Shown here: piece by piece, positions 1 through 7,707 of the stretch
How the letters are laid out: each line of letters opens with the position of its first letter
Numbering within the stretch: position 1 is the stretch's first letter
Assembly (NCBI GenBank): GCA_021794855.1
Contig: JAJYPZ010000040.1
Span: forward strand, 1-7,967
Length of the DNA: 7,967 nucleotides
Reading direction: 5' to 3'
Source of the DNA: Pseudomonadota bacterium
GTDB taxonomy: Bacteria > Pseudomonadota > Gammaproteobacteria > Burkholderiales > Sulfuriferulaceae
Position numbers and translations under genes: made by a program
The notes under the pieces: generated by a model
The model's input: only the letters and a program-made list of their open reading frames with translations
Told to the model about the DNA's origin: nothing
Databases searched by the model: none

Positions 1-1
1 C

Positions 2-3000
2 ATATTAATCATCGGTGCAGGTCCTATCGTTATCGGGCAGGCTTGTGAATTCGATTATTCCGGCGCGCAAGCCTGCAAGGCGTTGCGCGAGGAAGGTTAT
101 AAAATCATCCTGGTCAACTCCAACCCGGCGACGATCATGACCGATCCGGATATGGCCGATGTCACGTATATCGAGCCGATTACCTGGGGCGTCGTCGAAA
201 AAATTATCGCCAAAGAGCGACCCGATGCGCTCTTGCCGACCATGGGCGGCCAGACTGCATTGAATTGCGCGCTCGACCTGGCCCGGCACGGAGTGCTGGA
301 ACGTTATGGCGTAGAGATGATCGGCGCGTCGCGCGACGCTATTGATATGGCGGAAGACCGCGAAAAATTCAAACAGGCTATGACCCGCATCGGTCTGGCT
401 TCGCCACGCTCATCGATTGCGCACAGTATGGAAGAAGCGTTACAAGTGCAGGCAGTAATGGGTTTTCCCACGATTATCCGGCCTTCGTTTACGATGGGTG
501 GCACGGGCGGAGGTATTGCTTACAATAAAGTAGAATTTCTCGAAATCTGCGAACGCGGGCTCGAAGCGTCACCGACTCACGAACTGCTGATCGAAGAATC
601 GCTGATTGGCTGGAAAGAGTACGAAATGGAAGTCGTGCGCGATCGCAAGGATAATTGCATTATCGTCTGCTCCATAGAAAATCTGGACCCGATGGGGGTG
701 CATACCGGCGATTCGATTACGGTTGCGCCGTCGCAGACGCTGACCGATCGCGAATACCAGATCATGCGCAATGCCTCGATCGCCGTATTGCGCGAGATCG
801 GGGTGGAGACCGGCGGTTCGAACGTGCAGTTCGGCATTAATCCGGTCGACGGCCGCATGGTGGTGATCGAAATGAACCCGCGCGTCTCGCGCTCCTCGGC
901 GCTGGCATCCAAGGCCACCGGTTTCCCCATCGCCAAGATTGCGGCGAAACTGGCGGTCGGTTATACCCTGGACGAACTGCAGAACGACATTACCGGCGGC
1001 ATGACGCCGGCCTCGTTCGAGCCCAGTATCGATTATGTCGTAACCAAAATTCCGCGCTTCGCGTTTGAAAAATTTCCGCAGGCCAACGATCGCCTGACCA
1101 CGCAAATGAAATCGGTGGGCGAAGTGATGGCGATAGGCCGCACTTTCCGCGAATCTTTGCAGAAAGCCTTGCGCGGCCTGGAAACCGGCATGGACGGACT
1201 GAATTCCCTGAGCAGCGATCCGCGTGTCATAGAGGCCGAAATCGGCAATCCCGGTCCGGATCGCTTGTGGTACGTGGCCGATGCATTTCGTATCGGCATG
1301 AGTCTGGAAGTGATTTTCCAGTTCACTAAAATCGATCCCTGGTTTTTGGCGCAGATCGAGGCTTTGGTCGCAGATGAAGCCGGGCTGGCGGGACGTCAGT
1401 TGCATGAACTCGACGAGCGGGAATTGCGGCGGCTCAAGCGCAACGGTTTTGCAGACCGGAGGCTGGCCGAACTGCTCGGTTGCGACAAGCATGCGGTACG
1501 CGCCCAGCGCTGGGCGATGGGCATCCATCCGGTTTACAAGCGGGTCGATACCTGCGCGGGCGAGTTTGCATCGCATACCGCGTATATGTATTCGACCTAT
1601 GAAGAAGAATGCGAAGCCCAGCCGACCGACCGCAAGAAAATCATGGTGCTGGGCGGCGGTCCCAACCGTATCGGACAGGGCATCGAGTTCGATTATTGCT
1701 GCGTTCACGCCGCATTGGCATTGCGCGAAGATGGTTACGAGACCATCATGGTCAACTGCAACCCCGAAACCGTGTCTACCGATTACGATACCTCCGACCG
1801 TTTATATTTTGAATCGCTGACGCTGGAAGATGTGCTTGAAATCGTACGCGTCGAAAAACCGGTAGGCGTGATCGTGCAGTACGGCGGTCAGACGCCGTTG
1901 AAACTGGCGCGGGAATTGCAGGAATTTGGCGCGCCGATTATCGGCACGACTCCTGATATGATCGATTGTGCCGAAGACCGTGAACGTTTTCAGCAGATGC
2001 TGATGGGGCTCGGTTTGAAGCAACCGCCGAACCGGACCGCGCGCTCCGCTCAGGAAGCGCTTAAGCTGGCGGCGGAAATCGGGTATCCGCTGGTCGTTCG
2101 TCCGTCCTATGTGCTGGGCGGCAGAGCGATGGAGATCGTACGGGCCGAGGAAGATTTGCAACGCTATATGCGCGAGGCGGTCAAAGTATCGAACGATTCG
2201 CCGGTATTGCTCGACCGCTTTCTTAACGATGCGATAGAGATTGACGTCGACGCCGTCTCCGATGGCGTAGACGTGGTGATCGGCGGTATTATGGAGCATA
2301 TCGAACAGGCTGGCGTTCATTCCGGCGACTCGGCATGTTCTCTCCCGCCCTACAGTCTGACACCGGCGATCCAAGACGAAATTCGCAGCCAGACGGTCGC
2401 GATGGCGCGGGCCTTGAACGTTGTAGGGTTGATGAATGTGCAATTTGCCTTGCAGGGCGACACCGTTTATGTACTGGAAGTCAATCCGCGCGCTTCGCGT
2501 ACCGTTCCCTTCGTGTCGAAAGCGACCGGTTTGCCGCTGGCAAAGGTTGCGGCACGATGCATGGCCGGTATTTCCTTGCGGCAGCAAAGCGTAGACAAGG
2601 AAATCATACCGCCTTATTATTCGGTTAAGGAAGCCGTTTTCCCTTTTGCCAAATTTCAGGGTGTAGATACCTTGCTGGGTCCCGAAATGAAATCGACCGG
2701 CGAAGTTATGGGGGTAGGTCGAACTTTTGCTGAAGCGTTTGTCAAATCGCAATTAGCAGCAGGCGTAAAACTACCCAGCGGCGGACAGGCGTTCATAAGC
2801 GTACGAAATGCCGACAAGGCAAGAATTGTCGAAATCGGCGCACAACTGATCGAACTGGGGTTCGTATTGATTGCAACCCGGGGTACGGCGGCGGCGCTCA
2901 ATGCCGGCGGTTTGGCGGCTATCGTCGTAAATAAGGTCACCGAAGGTCGTCCCCATATCGTCGATATGATCAAAAACAACGAAATCAGCCTCATCGTCAA

Positions 3001-3181
3001 TGTCGTCGACGACAAACGGGCAGTACTCGATTCGGTGGAAATACGCCGGGTCGCTCTGGCACAGAGGGTTACGTATTACACTACGCTGTCCGGAGCGCGC
3101 GCCGCCTGTATTGGCATGCGGGCGATGAAGGAATTGCAGGTATACGATTTACAAGGATTACATGGGCAGATTCCTGCCTGA
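2..3181 (+). CDS. carB: Carbamoyl-phosphate synthase large subunit (5'-truncated by window edge)
   Basis: Makes carbamoyl phosphate from bicarbonate, two ATP and ammonia delivered by the glutaminase subunit CarA, feeding pyrimidine and arginine synthesis in the cytoplasm. The reading frame is open from base 2, and its first visible residues ([13 protein letters not shown]) align with about residue 10 of the 1073-residue E. coli protein, so only some 9 codons are missing. The fragment has 1059 residues. The two homologous ATP-grasp halves are visible: the first carries a Gly-rich loop ([10 protein letters not shown], near base 490) and the metal/ATP motif EMNPRVSR at 869; the second begins near 1633 ([14 protein letters not shown]) and carries EVNPRASR at 2477. 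An MGS-like allosteric domain follows from about 2780; its [13 protein letters not shown] and YYTTL motifs match the regions binding UMP and ornithine in E. coli, so that control is probably kept (inference). No disruption is seen. No terminator separates it from greA. Confidence 0.98.
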   Translation: MLIIGAGPIVIGQACEFDYSGAQACKALREEGYKIILVNSNPATIMTDPDMADVTYIEPITWGVVEKIIAKERPDALLPTMGGQTALNCALDLARHGVLERYGVEMIGASRDAIDMAEDREKFKQAMTRIGLASPRSSIAHSMEEALQVQAVMGFPTIIRPSFTMGGTGGGIAYNKVEFLEICERGLEASPTHELLIEESLIGWKEYEMEVVRDRKDNCIIVCSIENLDPMGVHTGDSITVAPSQTLTDREYQIMRNASIAVLREIGVETGGSNVQFGINPVDGRMVVIEMNPRVSRSSALASKATGFPIAKIAAKLAVGYTLDELQNDITGGMTPASFEPSIDYVVTKIPRFAFEKFPQANDRLTTQMKSVGEVMAIGRTFRESLQKALRGLETGMDGLNSLSSDPRVIEAEIGNPGPDRLWYVADAFRIGMSLEVIFQFTKIDPWFLAQIEALVADEAGLAGRQLHELDERELRRLKRNGFADRRLAELLGCDKHAVRAQRWAMGIHPVYKRVDTCAGEFASHTAYMYSTYEEECEAQPTDRKKIMVLGGGPNRIGQGIEFDYCCVHAALALREDGYETIMVNCNPETVSTDYDTSDRLYFESLTLEDVLEIVRVEKPVGVIVQYGGQTPLKLARELQEFGAPIIGTTPDMIDCAEDRERFQQMLMGLGLKQPPNRTARSAQEALKLAAEIGYPLVVRPSYVLGGRAMEIVRAEEDLQRYMREAVKVSNDSPVLLDRFLNDAIEIDVDAVSDGVDVVIGGIMEHIEQAGVHSGDSACSLPPYSLTPAIQDEIRSQTVAMARALNVVGLMNVQFALQGDTVYVLEVNPRASRTVPFVSKATGLPLAKVAARCMAGISLRQQSVDKEIIPPYYSVKEAVFPFAKFQGVDTLLGPEMKSTGEVMGVGRTFAEAFVKSQLAAGVKLPSGGQAFISVRNADKARIVEIGAQLIELGFVLIATRGTAAALNAGGLAAIVVNKVTEGRPHIVDMIKNNEISLIVNVVDDKRAVLDSVEIRRVALAQRVTYYTTLSGARAACIGMRAMKELQVYDLQGLHGQIPA

Positions 3182-3184
3182 GGA
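3180..3184 (+). promoter_or_regulatory. Ribosome binding site of greA
   Basis: GAGGA lies 8 bases before the ATG at 3193 and overlaps the carB stop codon (TGA at 3179-3181). The spacing selects the ATG at 3193 over the second in-frame ATG at 3202, which would be 17 bases away. The overlap with the stop suggests that ribosomes ending carB help start greA. Confidence 0.7.
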
Positions 3185-3192
3185 CTAGCGAT

Positions 3193-3678
3193 ATGAATAC
3201 GATGACGAAAATCCCTTTGACAATCAGGGGCGCAAAGTTATTGCGCGATGAATTGCATTATTTGAAAACAGTCGAACGGCCTTCTGTCATTACAGCTATC
3301 GCCGAGGCGCGCGCGCAAGGCGACTTGTCGGAGAATGCCGAATACGATGCGGCCAAGGAAAAACAGGGCTTTATAGAAGGTCGCATCGCCGATCTCGAGG
3401 GCAAGCTTTCGACAGCGCAAATTATCGATCCGGCGAATCTGGAAGCGGAAGGCCGGGTGGTTTTCGGCGCTACGGTTGAGCTCGAAGATCTCGAGAGTGG
3501 CGATGTGGTGACGTATCAGATTGTCGGCGACGACGAGGCGGATATCAAGAGCGCAAAAATTTCCATCAGTTCGCCGATAGCCCGCGCTTTGATCGGCAAA
3601 TACGAAGGCGATACCGCCGATGTGCAGGCCCCTGGCGGTGTTCGGCAATACGAAGTGCTCGATGTCAAATATATTTGA
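3193..3678 (+). CDS. greA: Transcription elongation factor GreA
   Basis: GreA enters the secondary channel of backtracked RNA polymerase and stimulates cleavage of the extruded RNA 3' end, so elongation can resume. The 161-residue product is close to the usual 158. The N-terminal coiled-coil finger spans about residues 10-78 and has at its tip the signature GDLSENAEY (residues 43-51), with the acidic pair D44 and E47 equivalent to E. coli D41 and E44 that position catalytic magnesium. The C-terminal FKBP-like domain holds the conserved VGDDEAD and [10 protein letters not shown] stretches. The start at 3193 is chosen by its Shine-Dalgarno; the product from the ATG at 3202 would also align with relatives. 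The gene begins 11 bases after carB and ends 17 bases before the next gene, so it is most likely cotranscribed with both. Nothing in it looks unusual. Confidence 0.97.
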   Translation: MNTMTKIPLTIRGAKLLRDELHYLKTVERPSVITAIAEARAQGDLSENAEYDAAKEKQGFIEGRIADLEGKLSTAQIIDPANLEAEGRVVFGATVELEDLESGDVVTYQIVGDDEADIKSAKISISSPIARALIGKYEGDTADVQAPGGVRQYEVLDVKYI

Positions 3679-3695
3679 AGAGGGCGGCAATCCGC

Positions 3696-4151
3696 ATGGC
3701 TAAGTTACCCGACGGGCTGGCTAAAATCGCTGTGACCGCGTGGGTAGGCGGCCTCTGGGCGGTCGGTTATATTGCAGCGCCGGTATTGTTTGCGCGATTG
3801 GCCGATAAACAGTTGGCGGGCAGTCTGGCCGGATCGATGTTTACCGTCATGGCGTGGGTAGGTATCGTCTGCGGCGTGTATTTGCTGCTTTACCGGTTGG
3901 CGGAATACGGCAGCACGGCATTAAAACAGGCATTTTTCTGGGCAACCCTGATTATGTTGCTATTTACGCTGGGCACCCATTTCGGTATCCAGCCGATCCT
4001 GGAAAGCCTGAAAGCGCAGGCGATGCCCAAAGCCGTCATGCAGAGCGTATTCAGCGACCGTTTCGCCCGCTGGCATGGAATTTCGAGCATCGTGTATTTA
4101 ATGGAAAGTTTGCTGGGACTGGTCTTGTTATTCAAACAATCGGCCAAATAA
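3696..4151 (+). CDS. DUF4149-type (TMEM205-like) four-helix membrane protein, function unknown
   Basis: The 151-residue product is very hydrophobic, with four likely membrane segments at about residues 9-32, 45-68, 80-100 and 127-146. Its features fit the DUF4149 family as I remember it: an N-terminal helix with WVGGLW and a following AAPVLF, a GTHF motif near residue 93, a charged loop, then FARWHGISS (123-131) leading into the last helix. Its place directly after greA and before rlmE also fits betaproteobacterial genomes. The biochemical function is not known to me and the sequence shows no catalytic motif; the conserved His-95, Arg-125 and His-127 could matter. I chose the ATG at 3696, preceded by GAGGG with an 11-base gap; an in-frame TTG at 3675 overlapping the greA stop has no Shine-Dalgarno. 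It is probably cotranscribed with greA. The family assignment is by eye only. Confidence 0.85.
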   Translation: MAKLPDGLAKIAVTAWVGGLWAVGYIAAPVLFARLADKQLAGSLAGSMFTVMAWVGIVCGVYLLLYRLAEYGSTALKQAFFWATLIMLLFTLGTHFGIQPILESLKAQAMPKAVMQSVFSDRFARWHGISSIVYLMESLLGLVLLFKQSAK

Positions 4152-4154
4152 AGA

Positions 4155-4223
4155 ATGAAGCCATTCATCGAGCTCGTTAAACCGTTGGCAGGGAAGCTCT
4201 GCGTGACACGCTGCAAGCAATGA
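4155..4223 (+). other. Possible 22-codon leader frame in the DUF4149-rlmE gap
   Basis: An ATG three bases after the DUF4149 stop opens a 22-codon frame (begins MKPFIELVK) that fills the whole gap and ends with TGA overlapping the rlmE ATG in an ATGA arrangement. It has no clear Shine-Dalgarno of its own, though reinitiation after the upstream stop is possible. rlmE also lacks a good Shine-Dalgarno, so the frame could couple rlmE translation to the upstream gene. It may equally be chance: a 69-base open frame is not rare, and I recognise no peptide. Confidence 0.25.
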
Positions 4224-4828
4224 AGCCCAGCCGAACCAGTAAAGCCTGGATGCGCGAGCATTTGAACGATCCTTATGTCAAGCAGGCCAAAACGCAAGGG
4301 TACCGTTCCCGTGCCGCATTCAAGTTGGAAGAAATTAATCAGCGCGACAATTTAATTCGTCCCGGAACGTTGCTGGTCGATCTCGGTGCTACCCCGGGCG
4401 GCTGGTCGCAGTACGCGATCCGGCACGGTGCCCGCGTTATCGCACTGGATATCCTGGAGATGGAGCCTATCGCCGGCGTCACATTTATTCAGGGCGACTT
4501 TACGGAATCGGCTACGTTGCGTGAGCTCGAAACGGCGTTAAATAATCGGCCTGTCGATCTTGTTATTTCCGATATGGCCCCCAATATGAGTGGTGTTGCC
4601 AGTAGCGATCAGGCTCGCAGCGTTTATTTATGCGAACTGGCTCTTGAATTTGCGGGCAAATATCTGAAACCTGAGGGCGCGTTTCTGGTCAAAACTTTTC
4701 AGGGTGAAGGTTTTCAAACTTTTCTAGGCGCCATGCGCGCGAATTTCGAACAGGTACTGACGCGAAAACCCAAAGCTTCGCGGGATCGAAGCAGCGAAGT
4801 GTATCTCTTGGGCAAAAAGCTGCGTTAG
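4220..4828 (+). CDS. rlmE: 23S rRNA (uridine2552-2'-O)-methyltransferase RlmE
   Basis: RlmE (FtsJ/RrmJ) methylates the 2'-O of U2552 in the A-loop of 23S rRNA, a late step in 50S subunit assembly, with S-adenosylmethionine as donor. The 202-residue product covers the family (209 in E. coli). The catalytic K-D-K-E tetrad is complete: K35 in FKLEEI, D118 in [10 protein letters not shown]158 in [10 protein letters not shown], and E193 in SSEVYL. The SAM-binding motif is DLGATPGGW (54-62), with Thr where E. coli has Ala. The N-terminal [14 protein letters not shown] stretch aligns with E. coli from close to the start, which supports the ATG at 4220. No in-frame start exists further upstream before a stop at 4178, other than weak non-ATG codons. 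There is no good Shine-Dalgarno just before it. It lies upstream of ftsH as in E. coli, but a likely promoter separates the two. Confidence 0.97.
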   Translation: MKPSRTSKAWMREHLNDPYVKQAKTQGYRSRAAFKLEEINQRDNLIRPGTLLVDLGATPGGWSQYAIRHGARVIALDILEMEPIAGVTFIQGDFTESATLRELETALNNRPVDLVISDMAPNMSGVASSDQARSVYLCELALEFAGKYLKPEGAFLVKTFQGEGFQTFLGAMRANFEQVLTRKPKASRDRSSEVYLLGKKLR

Positions 4829-4831
4829 TAG

Positions 4832-4860
4832 TTACAAATCCATTAAATTAGGTTTAGAAT
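4832..4860 (+). promoter_or_regulatory. Candidate sigma-70 promoter for ftsH
   Basis: In the AT-rich 82-base spacer between rlmE and ftsH, TAGAAT at 4855-4860 matches 5 of 6 bases of the -10 consensus. A weak -35 element, TTACAA at 4832-4837 (3 of 6), lies at the ideal 17-base spacing. Transcription would start near 4867, giving a leader of about 44 bases. A second -10-like TAAAAT at 4874-4879 lacks a partner. I saw no convincing sigma-32 heat-shock promoter, although ftsH is heat-inducible in E. coli. Confidence 0.45.
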
Positions 4861-4895
4861 CAAAAGCCGTATTTAAAATTATGTGTGAATGCTCA

Positions 4896-4902
4896 GATGG
4901 GG
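4896..4902 (+). promoter_or_regulatory. Ribosome binding site of ftsH
   Basis: GATGGGG ends 8 bases before the ATG at 4911. It is a modest match to the anti-Shine-Dalgarno but correctly placed, and it favours this ATG over the in-frame ATG at 4920. Confidence 0.5.
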
Positions 4903-4910
4903 CTTAACTA

Positions 4911-6809
4911 ATGAATAATATGTTCAAAAATATTGCTATCTGGCTGGTCGTGGCTCTGGTGCTGATGACCGTTTTCAATCAGTTCAGCAATCATCAGACT
5001 ACCCAGACGCAAATGGACTATTCGCAGTTCATCGATGAAGTGAAACAGGGGCAGGTCGCCAAAGTGGTGATAGAGAATCACATCATCAAAGGGATTAAAA
5101 CCGACGGTAAACGGTTCAGCACCTATGCGCCCGCCGATTTCTGGATGGTCTCCGACCTGTTGAAAAACGGCGTCGTGGTCGAAGCAAAGCCGGAAGAAGA
5201 GCCTTCTTTCCTGATGAACATATTTATTTCGTGGTTTCCGATGTTACTTCTGATCGGGGTCTGGGTGTTTTTCATGCGCCAAATGCAGGGCGGCGGCAAA
5301 GGCGGTGCGTTTTCGTTCGGTAAAAGCAAGGCGCGTATGCTCGACGAATCCACTAACCAGATTACCTTTGCCGACGTGGCGGGTTGCGACGAAGCGAAAG
5401 AAGAAGTGTCCGAACTGGTCGATTTCCTGCGTGAACCTACCAAATTCCAGAAGCTGGGCGGGCGCGTGCCGCGCGGCGTATTGATGGCCGGCAGCCCGGG
5501 AACCGGCAAGACCTTGCTCGCCAAGGCGATAGCGGGCGAAGCGAAAGTACCCTTTTTCAGCATTTCCGGTTCCGATTTTGTTGAAATGTTCGTCGGCGTG
5601 GGCGCTGCTCGCGTGCGTGACATGTTCGAACAGGCTAAAAAACATGCCCCGTGCATTATTTTCATCGACGAAATCGATGCCGTAGGACGGCAGCGCGGAG
5701 CAGGTATGGGCGGCGGTAACGACGAGCGCGAACAGACTCTTAATCAGTTGCTGGTCGAAATGGATGGATTCGAAGGCTCGGCCGGCGTGATCGTTATCGC
5801 TGCTACCAACCGCCCGGATGTGCTCGATCCCGCTCTGTTGCGACCGGGCCGGTTCGATCGCCAGGTCGTTGTGCCTTTGCCGGATATCCGCGGCCGCGAA
5901 CAGATACTGCTGGTGCACATGCGCAAGATTCCGAGCGCACCTGATGTCCGGGCAGATATACTGGCGCGGGGAACGCCGGGATTTTCCGGAGCTGATCTGG
6001 CGAATCTGGTGAACGAAGCCGCTTTGTTTGCAGCGCGCAGCAACAAGCGTCTGGTCGACATGCATGATTTCGAGCGCGCCAAGGACAAAATCATGATGGG
6101 CGCTGAGCGGAAAAATCTGGTCATGCCGGAAGACGAACGGCGTAATACTGCTTATCACGAGTCGGGGCATGCGGTGGTGGCTTATTTGCTGGACAAGACC
6201 GACCCGGTACATAAAGTGACGATCATTCCCCGCGGCCGGGCGCTGGGTTTGACGATGCAATTGCCTACCGAAGATCGGTACAGTATGGATCGCGTGCAGT
6301 TATTGCAAAATATTTCCGTATTATTCGGCGGCCGGATTGCCGAGGAAGTATTCATGAATCATATGACTACCGGCGCTTCGAACGACTTTGAGCGAGCCAC
6401 CGAAATGGCACGACGCATGGTTACTCAGTGGGGCATGTCGCCGGCTATGGGGACTATGGTCTATGGCGAAAACGAAGGCGAAGTATTTCTGGGTCGCAGC
6501 GTGACTACGCATAAAAGCGTTTCTGAAGCCACCATGCAGAAAGTGGATGGGGAAATTCGCCGTATTATCGATGAACAGTATGCTATCGCGAGACAGATAC
6601 TGGAAGAAAACCGCGATAAGGTAGAAGCCATGGCCAAGGCATTGCTGGAATGGGAAACGATCGATGCCGATCAGATCAAGGACATTATGGATGGTCTGCC
6701 GCCGAGACCGCCTAAACCTATCGCCGTCGGATCTGCTTCCCTACCGCCGTCGCAAGGAGGACCTACTCCTAACGCAGCCCCTACGGTAACGCCAGCAACG
6801 GGCGTCTGA
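4911..6809 (+). CDS. ftsH: ATP-dependent zinc metalloprotease FtsH
   Basis: FtsH is a hexameric inner-membrane AAA+ protease that extracts and degrades misfolded membrane proteins and selected cytosolic regulators (LpxC and sigma-32 in E. coli). The 632-residue product has the full architecture: membrane helix 1 (about 7-23), a periplasmic domain (24-103), helix 2 (104-122), a Gly-rich linker, then the AAA+ module. Visible motifs are Walker A GSPGTGKT (194-201), pore loop FVGVG (F227), Walker B with D253-E254, and the second region of homology with arginine fingers R311 and R314. The peptidase domain has the zinc site HESGH (H416, E417, H420) and the probable third ligand D492 in TGASND. The Walker A Ser-195 replaces the Pro of E. 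coli. The C-terminal 36 residues (597-632) are rich in proline (11) and lack known motifs. It is bounded by a candidate promoter upstream and a strong terminator downstream. Confidence 0.98.
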   Translation: MNNMFKNIAIWLVVALVLMTVFNQFSNHQTTQTQMDYSQFIDEVKQGQVAKVVIENHIIKGIKTDGKRFSTYAPADFWMVSDLLKNGVVVEAKPEEEPSFLMNIFISWFPMLLLIGVWVFFMRQMQGGGKGGAFSFGKSKARMLDESTNQITFADVAGCDEAKEEVSELVDFLREPTKFQKLGGRVPRGVLMAGSPGTGKTLLAKAIAGEAKVPFFSISGSDFVEMFVGVGAARVRDMFEQAKKHAPCIIFIDEIDAVGRQRGAGMGGGNDEREQTLNQLLVEMDGFEGSAGVIVIAATNRPDVLDPALLRPGRFDRQVVVPLPDIRGREQILLVHMRKIPSAPDVRADILARGTPGFSGADLANLVNEAALFAARSNKRLVDMHDFERAKDKIMMGAERKNLVMPEDERRNTAYHESGHAVVAYLLDKTDPVHKVTIIPRGRALGLTMQLPTEDRYSMDRVQLLQNISVLFGGRIAEEVFMNHMTTGASNDFERATEMARRMVTQWGMSPAMGTMVYGENEGEVFLGRSVTTHKSVSEATMQKVDGEIRRIIDEQYAIARQILEENRDKVEAMAKALLEWETIDADQIKDIMDGLPPRPPKPIAVGSASLPPSQGGPTPNAAPTVTPATGV

Positions 6810-6823
6810 CATAAAAATTTTTT

Positions 6824-6852
6824 AAGAGCCGAGGAAACTCGGCTTTTATTTT
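6824..6852 (+). terminator. Intrinsic terminator after ftsH
   Basis: AGCCGAG (6827-6833) pairs perfectly with CTCGGCT (6838-6844) around a GAAA tetraloop of the stable GNRA type. The stem extends outward by a G-U and two A-U pairs to 6824/6847. The 3' side runs into a T-rich tract (TTTTATTTT) at 6844-6852. It begins 14 bases after the ftsH stop and separates ftsH from folP. Confidence 0.9.
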
Positions 6853-6870
6853 GTATTTAGTAGAAATTCC

Positions 6871-6875
6871 AGGGG
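6871..6875 (+). promoter_or_regulatory. Weak, closely spaced ribosome binding site of folP
   Basis: AGGGG ends only 4 bases before the ATG at 6880, closer than the usual 5-9. No other start fits: the alternative ATG at codon 18 lies inside the conserved [12 protein letters not shown] block. I saw no convincing promoter in the 27 bases between the terminator and this site. Confidence 0.5.
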
Positions 6876-6879
6876 TTGC

Positions 6880-7707
6880 ATGCATCTCATTTGCGGAAAA
6901 AAAACACTAGATCTGTCGCGTCCGCGGATTATGGGCATAGTGAACGTCACGCCGGACTCGTTTTCGGACGGGGGCCGGCACGCGACGGTTTCATCTGCCG
7001 TCGAGCATGCCATGCAATTAATTTCGGATGGTGCCGATATTATCGATATCGGTGGCGAATCGACCCGACCTGGCGCAGCGCCGGTAGAAATCGATGAAGA
7101 GATGGCCCGTATTATTCCGGTCATACGTGAGTTGAAAGACGGTAGCGCTATAATATCCGTAGATACCCGCCATGCCGAAGTCATGCAGGCTGCGCTCGAT
7201 GCCGGTGCCGATATGCTGAACGACGTCAATGCGTTACAGGGACCGGGTGCAGTGGAAACGGCGATCGGTTCCAAAGCGGCCATCTGCCTCATGCATATGC
7301 ATGGCGAGCCGAAGACCATGCAGCAAACGATATATTTCGACGATGTGATCCAGGATGTATATACTTTTCTGCAGCAGCGCATAGCTGTTCTGACCCAAGA
7401 GGGTATGGATAAAGAGCGCATGCTGATCGATCCCGGTTTTGGCTTTGGGAAGACGTTACAGCATAATTTACAACTTCTGAAGCATCTGGATCGATTTGCA
7501 GACTTGAATTTGCCGATATTGGTGGGGATATCGCGTAAAACCATGTTAGGCGCATTGACGGGGCGTGGAGTCAGTGAGAGGGAAGCGGCCGGTCTTGCTG
7601 CAAATTTATATGCTCTGCAGCGCGGCGCGCATATCTTTCGCGTTCACGATGTGGCAGGATTGCGAGATGGTTTGATCGTTTGGAAAGCACTAGAGGACAC
7701 ACAATGA
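6880..7707 (+). CDS. folP: Dihydropteroate synthase
   Basis: Condenses 6-hydroxymethyl-7,8-dihydropterin diphosphate with p-aminobenzoate to give 7,8-dihydropteroate in folate synthesis; it is the sulfonamide target. The 275-residue TIM-barrel protein matches E. coli FolP (282) along its length. Visible motifs are [11 protein letters not shown] (22-32, diphosphate/metal loop), GGESTRPGA (58-66, with T62, R63 and P64 as in the sulfonamide-sensitive enzyme), SVDT with D95, ND (114-115), MHMHG (138-142), DPGFGFGK (184-191, with D184 and K191 at the pterin pocket), SRK (218-220), and RVHD (254-257). P64 being intact gives no sign of the classic resistance change there. The ATG at 6880 aligns with the E. 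coli start. The gene follows a strong terminator, so it probably needs read-through or a promoter I cannot identify, and it overlaps glmM by four bases (ATGA), indicating translational coupling. Confidence 0.98.
   Translation: MHLICGKKTLDLSRPRIMGIVNVTPDSFSDGGRHATVSSAVEHAMQLISDGADIIDIGGESTRPGAAPVEIDEEMARIIPVIRELKDGSAIISVDTRHAEVMQAALDAGADMLNDVNALQGPGAVETAIGSKAAICLMHMHGEPKTMQQTIYFDDVIQDVYTFLQQRIAVLTQEGMDKERMLIDPGFGFGKTLQHNLQLLKHLDRFADLNLPILVGISRKTMLGALTGRGVSEREAAGLAANLYALQRGAHIFRVHDVAGLRDGLIVWKALEDTQ
7692..7697 (+). promoter_or_regulatory. Ribosome binding site of glmM
   Basis: AGAGGA inside the last codons of folP ends 6 bases before the glmM ATG at 7704, a good match at good spacing. Together with the ATGA overlap it fixes the glmM start. 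Confidence 0.7.

Noticed and set aside
569..1708. A 379-codon open frame on the minus strand inside carB
   Set aside because: It lies wholly antisense to an intact, strongly conserved carB and its translation resembles no family; its length follows from codon composition on the sense strand.
1802..2752. A 316-codon open frame on the minus strand in the second half of carB
   Set aside because: Same reasoning: antisense shadow, low-complexity His/Arg/Gln-rich translation, no ribosome binding site or recognisable domain.
83..3181. A carB start at the TTG at base 83
   Set aside because: The same frame is open to base 2, and the residues before 83 match the conserved CarB N-terminus, so the true start lies outside the window.
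1633..3181. The internal duplication in carB as a fusion or recent repeat
   Set aside because: The two ATP-grasp halves are the ancient duplication found in all CarB proteins.
4153..4170. GAATG/CATTC hairpin after the DUF4149 gene as a terminator
   Set aside because: The stem is only five weak pairs and no T-tract follows.
3890..4297. Minus-strand open frame across the DUF4149-rlmE junction, in the position expected for yhbY
   Set aside because: The translation has none of the YhbY features (GSNGLTEGV-like GxxG loop or the CRM fold pattern) and overlaps both conserved genes.
5244..6260. A 338-codon open frame on the minus strand inside ftsH
   Set aside because: Covers the most conserved part of FtsH, where the sense codons dictate the sequence; no motif or start signal supports it.
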